Part shown: piece by piece, positions 43,483 through 52,108 of the stretch
How positions within the stretch are numbered: the first letter of the stretch is position 1
How the letters are laid out: every line of letters begins with the position of its first letter
Source of the DNA: Actinoallomurus purpureus
GTDB taxonomy: Bacteria > Actinomycetota > Actinomycetes > Streptosporangiales > Streptosporangiaceae
Assembly: GCF_024055795.1 (NCBI RefSeq)
Contig: NZ_JAMXMY010000033.1
Coordinates: 26,754 to 90,753 of the forward strand
DNA: 64,000 nt
Direction: 5' to 3'
The notes under the pieces: generated by a model
The model's input: only the letters and a program-made list of their open reading frames with translations
Told to the model about the DNA's origin: nothing
Database searches by the model: none
Made by a program: the position numbers and the translations under genes

Positions 43483-43905
43483 GTGAGCGCGACCGCGGGT
43501 CAGGCGCAGAGCAGCCTGGCCGAACGGCTCGGCATCAAGCCGAACCAGGTGGTGCAGGAGATCGGCTACGACGACGACACCGACCAGGAGCTGCGCAGCT
43601 CCATCGAGTCGGCCTCGACTAACGAGCTGGTCGACGAGGACTACGACGACGTCGTCGACGTCGTGCTGCTGTGGTGGCGCGAGGACGACGGCGATCTTTT
43701 CGACGCCTTGTCCGACGCACTCACCACACTGGCGGACGGCGGCCACATCTGGCTGCTCACGCCGAAGGCGGGGCGCGAGGGCCACGTCGAGCCGAGCGAC
43801 ATCCTCGAGGCCGCCCAGACGGCCGGGCTGTCGCAGACGAGCAGCATCAGCGCGGCCCGTGAATGGTCGGGCACGCGCCTGGTGACGCCCAAGGCACGAC
43901 GGTGA
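43483..43905 (+). CDS. DUF3052-family protein
   Basis: A 140-residue soluble protein of the actinobacterial DUF3052 family (Rv2239c-like), with LAERLGIKPNQVVQEIGYDD and VLLWWREDDGDLFDALSDAL. Function unknown; it is regularly found with aceE and ahpE. GGGAGGA with a 5-base gap gives GTG 43483. Confidence 0.88.
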   Translation: MSATAGQAQSSLAERLGIKPNQVVQEIGYDDDTDQELRSSIESASTNELVDEDYDDVVDVVLLWWREDDGDLFDALSDALTTLADGGHIWLLTPKAGREGHVEPSDILEAAQTAGLSQTSSISAAREWSGTRLVTPKARR

Positions 43906-44051
43906 CCTTTCCCGCCGAGGAGCGGACCGCGCGGGGGAGGGGACTGACCAACGTGTGAGGCGTTTCATACGCCGGGTCTCCCGCGATCCGCCGCGGCGTC
44001 GGGTGGCAGACTGACGTGCGGCCGCAGACTCGGCGAGGAGAGGTTCACAAC

Positions 44052-44513
44052 ATGGCAGTTGAGGTCGGCGACTCCGCACCGGACTTCGGGCTGAAGGATC
44101 AGCACGGCACTCCGGTGAGCCTGTCGGACTTCCAGGGGAAGAAGACCGTCGTTCTCGTCTTCTATCCCCTGGCGTTCAGCGGCGTGTGCACGGGCGAGCT
44201 GTGCTTGATCCGCGACGAACTGCCCACCCTCGGCGGCGACGACGTTCAGGTCCTCGCGGTCTCGGTCGACTCGGTGTTCGCGCACCGGGCGTGGGCGGAT
44301 CAGGAGAACTACCAGTTCCCGCTGCTGTCGGACTTCTGGCCGCACGGCGCGGTCGCGAAGGCCTACGGGATCTTCGACGAGAACATGGGCGTCGCGACGC
44401 GCGGCACCTACATCATCGACAAGACCGGTGTCGTGCGGTGGAAGGTGGAGAACGCCATCCCCGACGCCCGTGACCTCGACGAGTACCGCAAGGCGCTCGC
44501 CGACATCTCCTAA
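44052..44513 (+). CDS. ahpE: AhpE-type peroxiredoxin
   Basis: A 153-residue thiol peroxidase that reduces hydroperoxides in the cytoplasm. The peroxidatic Cys46 is in the motif FYPLAFSGVCTGELC; Cys51 is a possible second Cys as in some AhpE proteins. Other conserved parts are VGDSAPDFGLKDQHG and RGTYIIDKTGVVRW. The ATG at 44052 follows GAGGAGAGG. It is part of the aceE-neighbourhood block. Confidence 0.93.
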   Translation: MAVEVGDSAPDFGLKDQHGTPVSLSDFQGKKTVVLVFYPLAFSGVCTGELCLIRDELPTLGGDDVQVLAVSVDSVFAHRAWADQENYQFPLLSDFWPHGAVAKAYGIFDENMGVATRGTYIIDKTGVVRWKVENAIPDARDLDEYRKALADIS

Positions 44514-44524
44514 GTCTCCTGTGG

Positions 44525-44544
44525 CCGGGCCCGCACGGGCCCGG
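44525..44544 (+). terminator. hairpin after ahpE
   Basis: CCGGGCCC-GCAC-GGGCCCGG is a perfect 8-bp stem 11 bases after the ahpE stop and 23 bases before the next gene. Without a T-run it may only partly terminate. Confidence 0.5.
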
Positions 44545-44567
44545 TCCCGGATCCCACCGGAGGTGCC

Positions 44568-44894
44568 ATGCCCTGCTATCGCTGCGGGGCCCGGCAGACG
44601 GACCCGGACCGCGGCCCCAGCCCCTGGCGGCGAGGGGTGCGCGAGGACCGGCAGGTCCTGGTCTGCCCCGACTGCCAGAACGGCCGGGACTGGACCGCGG
44701 AGCTCGATCACTGCACGGCCTGCGAGGCGATCGCCCTGGTGTGCCGCCTCGGCGAGGTCGAATGCCGTGACTGCGGGCAGGTCCGGGCCGCCGAGCGGGC
44801 GCCCGAGGCACTGGTCTCCTCAGGAACGCCGGGACTGTCCGAGGAGGTCGCCGCCGCGCTCAGCCGCGTGCTGCGCCGCGGCCCGACGACCTGA
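44568..44894 (+). CDS. small zinc-ribbon protein
   Basis: A 108-residue protein with four CxxC pairs (CYRC, CPDC, CTAC, CRDC) in the first 70 residues, so it probably folds around two zinc ions. No family is recognised beyond this. GGAGG precedes the ATG. It follows ahpE on the same strand. Confidence 0.78.
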   Translation: MPCYRCGARQTDPDRGPSPWRRGVREDRQVLVCPDCQNGRDWTAELDHCTACEAIALVCRLGEVECRDCGQVRAAERAPEALVSSGTPGLSEEVAAALSRVLRRGPTT

Positions 44895-45124
44895 TCGCGA
44901 GTTGCCCACGGCCGAGGCACCGCTCCTCCGTCAGCTCGCCGAGCGGTGGCCACCGAGCCGTCGCCTTCCCCTGGCGGTCTCACGACTTCGCGCCGGTGCC
45001 GTGAACGGCCCTGCGCCGCTGCTCAGCGCCCTGGCAACCGACAATTAACGAAATATCAACCAAACATATGGCATGATCCTCTCGCTCCTGCGACGGGCGC
45101 TCGCAGGGCTGAGGGGGAGCGAGC

Positions 45125-47260
45125 GTGGCGGGAAGCCCTGCGCGGACGATCGCCGGCCTGGCGGCCGCGGCGACATGTGTCGGTCTTCTCGGGATCGCGG
45201 GCCCCGTACGGGCCGCCCAGGAGCGGACCCTCACGGCGCAGACCGGGTTCGTCCAGGTCGTCGCCCACCCGGATGACGACCTGCTGTTCATGTCACCGGA
45301 CCTGGCACACGACATCCGGCGCGGCGAAGGCGTCACGACGGTCGTGCTCAGCGCGGGCGAGGGACACGCGGGGATCAAGGACACCCACGACCCCCTCGCG
45401 TACGTCGCGCAACGCCGCCAGGGGCTGCAGGGGGCGTACGCGGCCATGGCCGGAGTCCGGGACGGCTGGCGGGTCGAGACCGTCCGCTCCGGCCGGGTGA
45501 GAGTCGAGGTGCACACCCTCACCGCACGCCCGAACGTCCATCTGGCGTTCCTCAGCCTGCCCGACGGCCGCGACCCACGCGCCCACATCGGCAGGCGGGC
45601 GATCGCACAGCTCGAAGCGGACCACCGCTCGGCCAAGTGCGCGTCGACGGTGACCCCGAAGCACTCGCCGTACGCCCACTGCTACACCCACGCCGACGTC
45701 GTCCGCGCCCTGGTCACCCTGTTCCAGCGGTTCCGCCCGGCGGTGGTACGGACGCAGGACCCCTCCCCCGACCCGCGCTACACCGCCGATCACACCGACC
45801 ACGTCGCGACCGCGCGGTTCACGACCGAGGCGGTCGGCGGGTACGGCCGGCCCCTGGTCCAGGTCGACTACCGCGACTACAACCTCAGCGACACATCAGT
45901 CAACCTGGGCAGGGCCGACCGGACGGCCAAACAGCGCTACTTCGCCGACTACCGCGCGTACGACTACCGGATCAACCCCGAGGCCGAGAACTTCGCCTCC
46001 TGGCAGGAGCGCATGCGCTACCGCTGGCCCCGGGGAGCCTCCTGGGCGACCCGCGCGGACAACGGACGGCTGCAGGCCTTCGCCGTCCTGTCCGGCCGCC
46101 TCTACACCTGGTGGCAGACCCCCACCGGCTGGGCCGGACCGGCGTCACTCGGCGGCAGCGGCCTCGCGGCGTCCCTCGCCACCGCCAACGGCCAGGTCTT
46201 CGCCCGCAAGGGCAGCCTGCTGGTCGCCGCCCGTCCGCGCTACACCGGCGGGAAGTGGACGGCGACGTGGACCAGCCTCGGCACCGCCACGGGCACGCCG
46301 GTGGCCGTGCCCGGCAAGGCGGGCGGCGCCGCCGTGTTCGTCCGCAACGCCAAGGGCGGCGTCAGCGTGAGGTGCCAGGCCTCGAACGGCTCCTGGACAC
46401 CGTCCTGGCAGGAGTTGCGCGGCCCCGCGACCAAGGCCGCCCGCCGGCGCGCCCTGGCGCCCTCCTCGCCGAAGCCTCACGCGACCACCCCGTCGGCCGG
46501 GCCGAGTAGCGGATCCCCCTCCGCGTCGACGACCCCGTCCGCGACCCCGACGCCGACCGCCTCGCCGTCCCGGCGTCCCCACCACGTCCTGCCCTCCCTG
46601 CCGCTGCCGCTGCCGGGCACGACCACCACGCCCACACCCGGCGCCACACCGACGACACCTCGAACGCCCCCGGAGAGCGGCGTCCCCGCCTCCCCCCGGC
46701 AGACCGTCGGCACGCCACCCGGTGGGACGGAGGGCGCACCCGCCCGTAAGCGTCCCCGGAAGATCCCGCCCGGCCGGGACATCCAGGACGGCATGGACGC
46801 CGTCGGCGGCAGCGCCGGAATCGAGCTGTTCGCCCCGACCCGCAGCCAGGTACTGCAGTGGCGGCAGGGCAAGGGCTGCACCTTCGTGTACGCGGGCGCG
46901 GTCCCCGGCATACGACCGGGCGGCCCCGTCACCGCGACCCGCGACGTCGCCGGTCATCCGACCCTCATGTACGAGGAGGGCGGCACCACGGCGATCCGCC
47001 AGGCCAAGGAGACCGGCCGTACGTGGAGCGCCCCCGCCACCCCGCTGCGCGCGGTGTTCCACGACATCGGAGAGGCGCCCGTGCCCACCGGCAGCCGCGT
47101 CCCGCCGCCCGCCCTTCCCCTCCCCTCGATCGGCGTTCCGATGGTCGCCACCGACGGCGCCGGGCAGGTGTACGCTCTGGCGTTGGCCGAGGACGGCCGC
47201 CTGTACGTCTCCTCCCGCGGCGCCGGTGACCTCTTCGGCACCTGGCGGCCGGTGGCCTGA
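45125..47260 (+). CDS. secreted PIG-L-family deacetylase with C-terminal propeller-like region
   Basis: A 711-residue exported protein. A signal peptide (1–31) precedes a PIG-L (LmbE-like) deacetylase domain with the zinc motif AHPDD at 47–51 and YTADHTDHVATARF later (about 218–231), typical of N-acetyl-sugar deacetylases. Residues about 300–440 and 570–711 resemble lectin-like beta-propeller blades (WSAPATPL, YALALAEDGRLYVSSRG), split by a Ser/Thr/Pro linker (about 445–540). A cell-wall or host glycan substrate is possible. GAGGGGGAGCGAGC gives GTG 45125. Confidence 0.87.
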   Translation: MAGSPARTIAGLAAAATCVGLLGIAGPVRAAQERTLTAQTGFVQVVAHPDDDLLFMSPDLAHDIRRGEGVTTVVLSAGEGHAGIKDTHDPLAYVAQRRQGLQGAYAAMAGVRDGWRVETVRSGRVRVEVHTLTARPNVHLAFLSLPDGRDPRAHIGRRAIAQLEADHRSAKCASTVTPKHSPYAHCYTHADVVRALVTLFQRFRPAVVRTQDPSPDPRYTADHTDHVATARFTTEAVGGYGRPLVQVDYRDYNLSDTSVNLGRADRTAKQRYFADYRAYDYRINPEAENFASWQERMRYRWPRGASWATRADNGRLQAFAVLSGRLYTWWQTPTGWAGPASLGGSGLAASLATANGQVFARKGSLLVAARPRYTGGKWTATWTSLGTATGTPVAVPGKAGGAAVFVRNAKGGVSVRCQASNGSWTPSWQELRGPATKAARRRALAPSSPKPHATTPSAGPSSGSPSASTTPSATPTPTASPSRRPHHVLPSLPLPLPGTTTTPTPGATPTTPRTPPESGVPASPRQTVGTPPGGTEGAPARKRPRKIPPGRDIQDGMDAVGGSAGIELFAPTRSQVLQWRQGKGCTFVYAGAVPGIRPGGPVTATRDVAGHPTLMYEEGGTTAIRQAKETGRTWSAPATPLRAVFHDIGEAPVPTGSRVPPPALPLPSIGVPMVATDGAGQVYALALAEDGRLYVSSRGAGDLFGTWRPVA

Positions 47261-47321
47261 TTCCGTTTCGCGGGCAGGGGGAAGATCCCGGTAGGCTGTG
47301 CGCGCCGGCTCTTCCGGCAGC

Positions 47322-47394
47322 GGGCGCATAGCTCAGTGGTTAGAGCACTGGTCTTACAAACCAGGAGTCGCTGGTTCGAATCCAGCTGTGCCCA
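47322..47394 (+). tRNA. tRNA-Val (anticodon UAC)
   Basis: The full cloverleaf folds: acceptor GGGCGCA/TGTGCCC, D stem GCTC/GAGC, anticodon stem CTGGT/ACCAG with loop CTTACAA (anticodon TAC) and T stem GCTGG/CCAGC with TTCGAAT. Discriminator A at 47394; CCA is not encoded. TAGGCT about 25 bases upstream could be its -10. Confidence 0.96.
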
Positions 47395-47824
47395 CCTATC
47401 GACGATCAGCGGAAACAGCGCCTGACCTGCGACTACAGGGTCGAACGCCGTTCACACGACGTCCGACTGTCGGCGACTGATCCTGCCGAATACGTGCCCA
47501 AGATCGGCGGCTTGGGTGCGCCCCCGCTAGCCACTGATGCTGGTGATGAGCGCGGTATCGAGCGGAGGCTGCTGCATCCGCTCCATGTCTAGTGCGCTGA
47601 CCACATACGTTCACCGGGTCTGGTGACACGCCGGTCGGCGTCCGCGATGCCAGGGCTTGTGGGCCTCAGCCTCGACGGCGAACAGATCGTTATTGAGAGC
47701 GAGGCCATCGGGTGGCAGAGCCGGTTCGCGGGCACGGCGGTTGACCGACCAGGAGGGTCAGCGGCTGTGGCAAGTAGCCGTGGGAGTGGCAGAATCCTGG
47801 GCCGTCACGGCGAGGAGGGCGCTC
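47395..47824. other. 430-base region after tRNA-Val
   Basis: No reliable gene or att-type repeat of the tRNA 3' end was found. Codon use of open frames is poor. It separates the tRNA from the DUF1963-like gene and IS630 remnant, a likely insertion zone. Confidence 0.45.
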
Positions 47825-48502
47825 ATGGTACCGACGTTGAGGATCGAGGCGTTCGTTCCCGCCAGCGTGCCGATTACCACCCCGGTCACCAAGTTCGGGG
47901 GGCAGCCGGTGTGGCTTTCCGAGCCGCAGTGGCCGGTCAACGACGCGTGGGGGGAGCCGATGCGGTTCGTCTGCCAGATCGAGCTCGGGCCGGTGCTCGG
48001 CGACGCGGGGCGAGGCAAGCTGGCGTACGTCTTCGTGACCCACGCGGAGCATGGCGACGAGGCGTTCTTCGACCCCGACATCGCTCTTCCCGACGAGGGT
48101 GCGAACGCGGTCATCGTGCAGCCGGGCGGTATCTACGGCGGTTCAACGCTCCCGCTGGCCACCGGGCCCAGCCTGTACCACGTCGAGGACGGGTCCGACG
48201 CCGAATACACCGTCCGGCTCCAGCCGGACAAGGATCCCGACTTCCGTCCTCGACGCGACCACGCGAGGCTGCCGACCGACGATCACGATCACTACTGGGA
48301 GCAGATCAGCAGCGACAAGATCGGCGGGACGCCCGCGTTCTTCCAAGGCGATGACTGGCCTGACGGCGGCCCCTGGAAACTGATGTTGCAGCTGAGCCCG
48401 AACTTCCAGCCGTTTTACCTCAATCTCGGTGCTGCACCTACGGCGTTCGCGTTCGTCTCGCCGGACGCCAAGCAGGGACGGTTGCTCGTACAAGACTCCT
48501 GA
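47825..48502 (+). CDS. DUF1963 (YwqG-like) family protein
   Basis: A 225-residue protein of the YwqG/DUF1963 kind: KFGGQPVWLSEPQWPV near the N-terminus, FVCQIELGPVLGD, and KIGGTPAFFQGDDWPDGG in the C-terminal half. Function unknown; such genes are often horizontally transferred. GAGGAGG supports ATG 47825; the longer frame from 47657 lacks homology. Codon use is slightly less GC-rich than neighbours. Confidence 0.82.
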   Translation: MVPTLRIEAFVPASVPITTPVTKFGGQPVWLSEPQWPVNDAWGEPMRFVCQIELGPVLGDAGRGKLAYVFVTHAEHGDEAFFDPDIALPDEGANAVIVQPGGIYGGSTLPLATGPSLYHVEDGSDAEYTVRLQPDKDPDFRPRRDHARLPTDDHDHYWEQISSDKIGGTPAFFQGDDWPDGGPWKLMLQLSPNFQPFYLNLGAAPTAFAFVSPDAKQGRLLVQDS

Positions 48503-48581
48503 CCATCTGTCGGCGTCCCAGGTGGCGATGACCGACGCCGACCATCTACTCCGTGCGGTGACCACGAGCGGCCGGGTTTGA

Positions 48582-49036
48582 TCACGCGGCTTTGGGTCGT
48601 GGGCGGCCCCAGCGTTGCTGTCGTTGGCTGCGGATGCGGGCGCGTTCGCGGCGTTGGGCGGCCAGGACGTCGGGGTGGCGGGCGTTGGCGTTCCGCCACC
48701 GCAGGTAGGCGTGCAGCCGGCGGGCCAGGACGGTGTGGTCGGGATGGTTGGATTCGCCCATCACGAAGTGCGGACCGGGCCGAACTGCGCTTCGATCGGG
48801 TTGGCCCATGAGGCGTTGGTCGGGGTGAAGCACAATTCGACGTTGTTCTTCTGGGCCCACGTACGGATCTCGGAGGTCTTGTTCGCTGACAGGTTGTCCA
48901 AGATCACATAGATCGGGGCGCCGTCCGGGCGGGCGGCCCGGATCGATTTGAGCGCGGCCAGGCAGTGATCGCCGCCCTTGCGGGTCCGGCCGAGGTGAGG
49001 AGGCGGCTTCCGCCGAACCCACTGCGAAGCGCTCAC
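48582..49036 (-). pseudogene. truncated IS630-family transposase
   Basis: The C-terminal catalytic half of an IS630-type DDE transposase. One frame encodes YVILDNLSANKTSEIR and LCFTPTNASWANPIEAQFGP; a frameshift near 48770 moves to another frame encoding FVMGESNHPDHTVLARRLHA and RWRNANARHPDVLAAQRRER up to TGA near 48582. The N-terminal helix-turn-helix part and terminal inverted repeats were not found. It cannot be active. Confidence 0.85.
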
Positions 49037-49103
49037 CGTGGGTAGTCCCGGTCAGCCCGCACGAGCCCGAGCCGCGAGAAGCCGGGACTTCGGAGAGACT
49101 CAC

Positions 49104-49727
49104 TCAACGTTCTGAACGAACCGGCTCCGTCGGTGCGGGGCCCAGCCCGCGGATGGCGAAGTCGATCGTGGTGGCCAGCCGATGCGGATCATGTCCGGCG
49201 CGTTCCCGGACCCGCAGTCCGAGCACTGTGGTGAACAGCAGTTCCACGGCGGCGTCGAGATCGAGGTCGGTGGGCAGTTCGCCGTTGCGACGCCCTTCAT
49301 CCAGCAGTGACCGCAGTGCCGACCGGGTGACCTCGAAGGCCGCCTCGGTCCGCGCGCTGACCTCGGTGTCCGTGGTGCCCAGTTCGGTGGCGGTGTTCAC
49401 CACCAAGCAGCCTGGGCCGGGCTCGGTGCCGGCGGCGCAGCCCACCAGCCACAGCAGCCAATCCCGTAGCGCGTCGCGGACTGGCTGACCGGCGGTCGCC
49501 AGCCGTTCCCTGGCCTGGGCGGACTCGGTGGCGCGGTAGTGGTCGAGGGCGCGCAGGAACAGCGTGTGCTTGTCCTCGAACGTCCGGTAGAGGCTGCTGG
49601 GCGTGAGGTGGAGTTCGGCGCCCAGGTCGCGGACCGAGGTGGCGTTGTAGCCGCGACGCCAGAACAGGTCGGTCGCCTGGGCGACCGCCTCCTGCTCGTC
49701 GAACTGCCGAGGTCGTGCCATGCGCAT
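49104..49727 (-). CDS. TetR-family repressor of an efflux gene
   Basis: A 207-residue regulator. The helix-turn-helix at about 10–55 includes ATDLFWRRGYNATSVRDLGA and LYRTFEDKHTLFLRAL. The C-terminal domain has the TetR_C pattern with GCLVVNTATELG. Divergent from the MFS gene, with two palindromic operators between, so it is almost surely that gene's repressor. Start may be ATG 49727 or 49721. Confidence 0.9.
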   Translation of the reverse strand: MRMARPRQFDEQEAVAQATDLFWRRGYNATSVRDLGAELHLTPSSLYRTFEDKHTLFLRALDHYRATESAQARERLATAGQPVRDALRDWLLWLVGCAAGTEPGPGCLVVNTATELGTTDTEVSARTEAAFEVTRSALRSLLDEGRRNGELPTDLDLDAAVELLFTTVLGLRVRERAGHDPHRLATTIDFAIRGLGPAPTEPVRSER

Positions 49728-49743
49728 ACTTTAACCGACTTGT

Positions 49744-49794
49744 GGAGCGATCGCTCCCATATTAAGGTCCGACATCGTATGAGAGCGATCGCTC
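49744..49794. promoter_or_regulatory. twin TetR operators between repressor and MFS genes
   Basis: GGAGCGATCGCTCC (49744–49757) is a perfect 14-bp palindrome. GAGCGATCGCTC (49783–49794) repeats its core; centres are 38 bases apart. Both continue into CCCA. They flank the AT-rich promoter and should bind the divergent TetR protein. Confidence 0.78.
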
Positions 49795-49822
49795 CCAAAT
49801 GGATTTCCCTATGGAGGTAGAC

Positions 49823-51010
49823 GTGGCGACCACCGAGCAGACCACCCGAACCGTCCGGCAGGAGCCGGAACCAAGCCGCTGGGCGGCCGTGGCGCTGGGA
49901 ACGTTCCTGCTGGTCACCGCCGAACAACTGCCGATCGGACTGCTCACCGACGTGGGCTCGGCGCTGCGGGTGTCCGAAGGGACCGCCGGGCTGATGGTGA
50001 CCGTGCCCAGCCTCGTCGCGGCGGTCGCGGCGCCGGTGGTCCCGGCACTGGTCGGCGGGCTGGATCGGCGGCTGCTGCTCCTCGGCCTGATGGGATTGAT
50101 GACGCTCGCCAACCTGGCGTCCGCACTGGCGCCGAACTTCGCCGTGCTGGTGTCGTCCCGGGTACTGGTCGGGGTGGCGATCGGCGGGTTCTGGGCGGTC
50201 GCGGGCGGGCTGGCGGTCCGGCTGGTGAACGAGGCGCACGTGCCGCGCGCCACCGCGATCATCTTCGGCGGGGTCGGCGCGGCGAACGTGTTCGGCGTGC
50301 CGATCGGCACGGTGATCGGCGGCCTGACCGGGTGGCGGATCGCGTTCACGACGCTCAGCGCGCTGGCACTGGTCGCGCTGGTCGCACTGCTGACCGTGCT
50401 GCCGTCGCTGGCCGCCTCCCAGGTGATGAGCCCGCGCCTGCTGGCCCGGCAGCTGCGCAACCCCGGCGTCCGGGTCGGCATCCTGGCCACCTTCCTCCTG
50501 GTGACCGGTCATTTCGTGGCCTACACCTTCGTCAGCCCGGCCCTGCAGCGGCTGTCCGGGATCGACGCGCGGCTGGTCGGGCCGCTGCTGTTCGGGTTCG
50601 GCATCGCGGGCATGGTCGGCAACTTCGCCGCTGGTGCGGCACTGGCCCGCCGGACGCACCGCACCGTGCAGGTGATCACCCTGACCATGGCCGTCGCGAT
50701 GCCCTTGTTCCTGCTGCTGGGCCGAGGCACGATCGGCGGCATCGCGCTGCTGATCGTGTGGGGCCTGGCCTACGGTGGCGTGTCCGTCGGACTGCAGACC
50801 TGGATGATCAAGGCCGCGCCGCGCGCGGTGGAGGCGGCCTCCGCGCTGTGGGTGGCGGTGTTCAACCTGTCGATCGGCCTGGGCGCGCTAGTCGGCGGCG
50901 TCATCCTCGACTCGCTGGACCTGTCGGGCGTGCTGTGGATCGGCGGCGCCGCCGCTCTGGTCGCGGCACTGGCGGTGTGGACCGCACGAGGCAACGCCGA
51001 CCTGCGGTAA
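49823..51010 (+). CDS. MFS efflux transporter (DHA1-like)
   Basis: A 395-residue transporter with about twelve hydrophobic segments. Typical drug:H+ antiporter features occur: AEQLPIGLLTDVGSALRVSE in the first third and GGFWAVAGGLAVRL after it. GTG 49823 follows ATGGAGGTAGAC, a strong RBS, so it is preferred over ATG 49799 or 49811. It is the likely target of the divergent TetR repressor. Substrate unknown. Confidence 0.87.
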   Translation: MATTEQTTRTVRQEPEPSRWAAVALGTFLLVTAEQLPIGLLTDVGSALRVSEGTAGLMVTVPSLVAAVAAPVVPALVGGLDRRLLLLGLMGLMTLANLASALAPNFAVLVSSRVLVGVAIGGFWAVAGGLAVRLVNEAHVPRATAIIFGGVGAANVFGVPIGTVIGGLTGWRIAFTTLSALALVALVALLTVLPSLAASQVMSPRLLARQLRNPGVRVGILATFLLVTGHFVAYTFVSPALQRLSGIDARLVGPLLFGFGIAGMVGNFAAGAALARRTHRTVQVITLTMAVAMPLFLLLGRGTIGGIALLIVWGLAYGGVSVGLQTWMIKAAPRAVEAASALWVAVFNLSIGLGALVGGVILDSLDLSGVLWIGGAAALVAALAVWTARGNADLR

Positions 51011-51318
51011 CCCCGACCGAGGTCGGAGTCGGCGCCGAGAACAGCATTCGGCTCGACCTCGGTCCCCAACCGCGGCACCACATCGTCCTCGACCACCGGC
51101 CGCCACTCCAACTCCGCCATCTTTCGGCGGATCGGCTCGGTCCGCTCCGCGTCGCCGCCCGCCGCCCGCGCGAACTCCGCCACCTCGCTCGGCAGAAAAC
51201 GCCTCCGTCCACGACCAGCCCTCAAACTCTCAGGTCAACCAGTCCCTGGAGAGGAACCACACCCATCGGCAAATGCCGGGAGGCTTCCGGTTACGCCGAG
51301 GTCGGGAGGATGCGCCGG
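51011..51318. other. 308-base region between MFS and WYL genes
   Basis: No annotated gene. On the minus strand a frame (about 51225–51020) has actinobacterial codon use and encodes RRRFLPSEVAEFARAAGGD; it runs into the MFS coding region and is probably a decayed gene end, but no family is recognised. Confidence 0.3.
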
Positions 51319-52020
51319 TCAGTCGAGGCGGAGGGCGCCGGCCATGAGGTCGGCGATGCGGGGGGTCGCGCGGGAGTAGTCGCGGGGCGGGGCGATCTCC
51401 TCGAGCAGTGTGGCCTGCCGGATGCGTTCGACCCGGAAGATCCGCGGAGCGTCGCGGAGCCGGCACCAGCCGATGAGGTGCCAGTCGCGGGCTCCGGCGA
51501 CGAACGCGGCCGGTTCCACCTCGCGCCGGGTCTGTGCGCCGTCGCGGCCGGCGTAGGTCAGCCGTACGACCTTGCGGGTCGCCACGGCCTCTTCGACGAC
51601 GGCTCCGGCCGGGACCTCGGGGGTGCCGTCGGCGAGGACCAGGCCGCGGATCCGCTCGGCGAGTCGCCGGTCCTCCGCTCCGTCCGCCGCCGCCATGGCC
51701 GCCACGATCTTCAGCAGGGCGGTACGGCCGGAGTGGGCGAAGGGCGACGCGCCGTCGCGGCCCACCGCCGTGGCCAGCGCCACGGCCTCGGCCGGAGAGA
51801 GCCCGACCGGCGGCAGTATGCCGACGGTGTCCAGGAAGTAGCCGTTTGCGGTCGCGTCGGCCTTGACCGGGACGCCGGCCTCTCGCAGCTCCTCGATGTC
51901 CCGCTCGATCGTCGGCGCGCCTACCTTCAGACGCCCGGCGAGCTCGCGGACGGTGGACGGCCGGGGGGCATTCGTACGGAGCTCTTCGACAAGGGCGAAC
52001 AAGCGGTCCGTACGGGTCAC
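51319..52020 (-). CDS. YafY-type WYL-domain transcription regulator
   Basis: A 233-residue regulator with an N-terminal HTH_11 (TRTDRLFALVEELR and STVRELAGRLKVG, about 1–60) and a WYL domain (about 130–225; VVRLTYAGRDGAQTRREVEP, DWHLIGWCRLRDAPRIFRVE). Such proteins sense small ligands or DNA-damage signals. GTG 52020 matches family starts; a GTG at 52038 is also possible. There is no clear RBS for either. Confidence 0.87.
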   Translation of the reverse strand: MTRTDRLFALVEELRTNAPRPSTVRELAGRLKVGAPTIERDIEELREAGVPVKADATANGYFLDTVGILPPVGLSPAEAVALATAVGRDGASPFAHSGRTALLKIVAAMAAADGAEDRRLAERIRGLVLADGTPEVPAGAVVEEAVATRKVVRLTYAGRDGAQTRREVEPAAFVAGARDWHLIGWCRLRDAPRIFRVERIRQATLLEEIAPPRDYSRATPRIADLMAGALRLD

Positions 52021-52108
52021 CAACCGACGGTAGATCACTAGCCGGACATTTCAAGCTGACGCGCCGGTTGGGGCACGGTATCGCGAAAGCTCCACCCGCA
52101 TCCCGCCG

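Noticed and set aside
47395..47824. attachment-site repeat of the tRNA-Val 3' end
   Set aside because: No second copy of the tRNA end was found by eye in the following region, so no att site is claimed.
50901..51225. minus-strand frame with RRRFLPSEVAEFARAAGGD
   Set aside because: Reasonable codon use, but it runs antisense into the MFS gene, lacks an RBS and matches no known family; kept only as a possible remnant.
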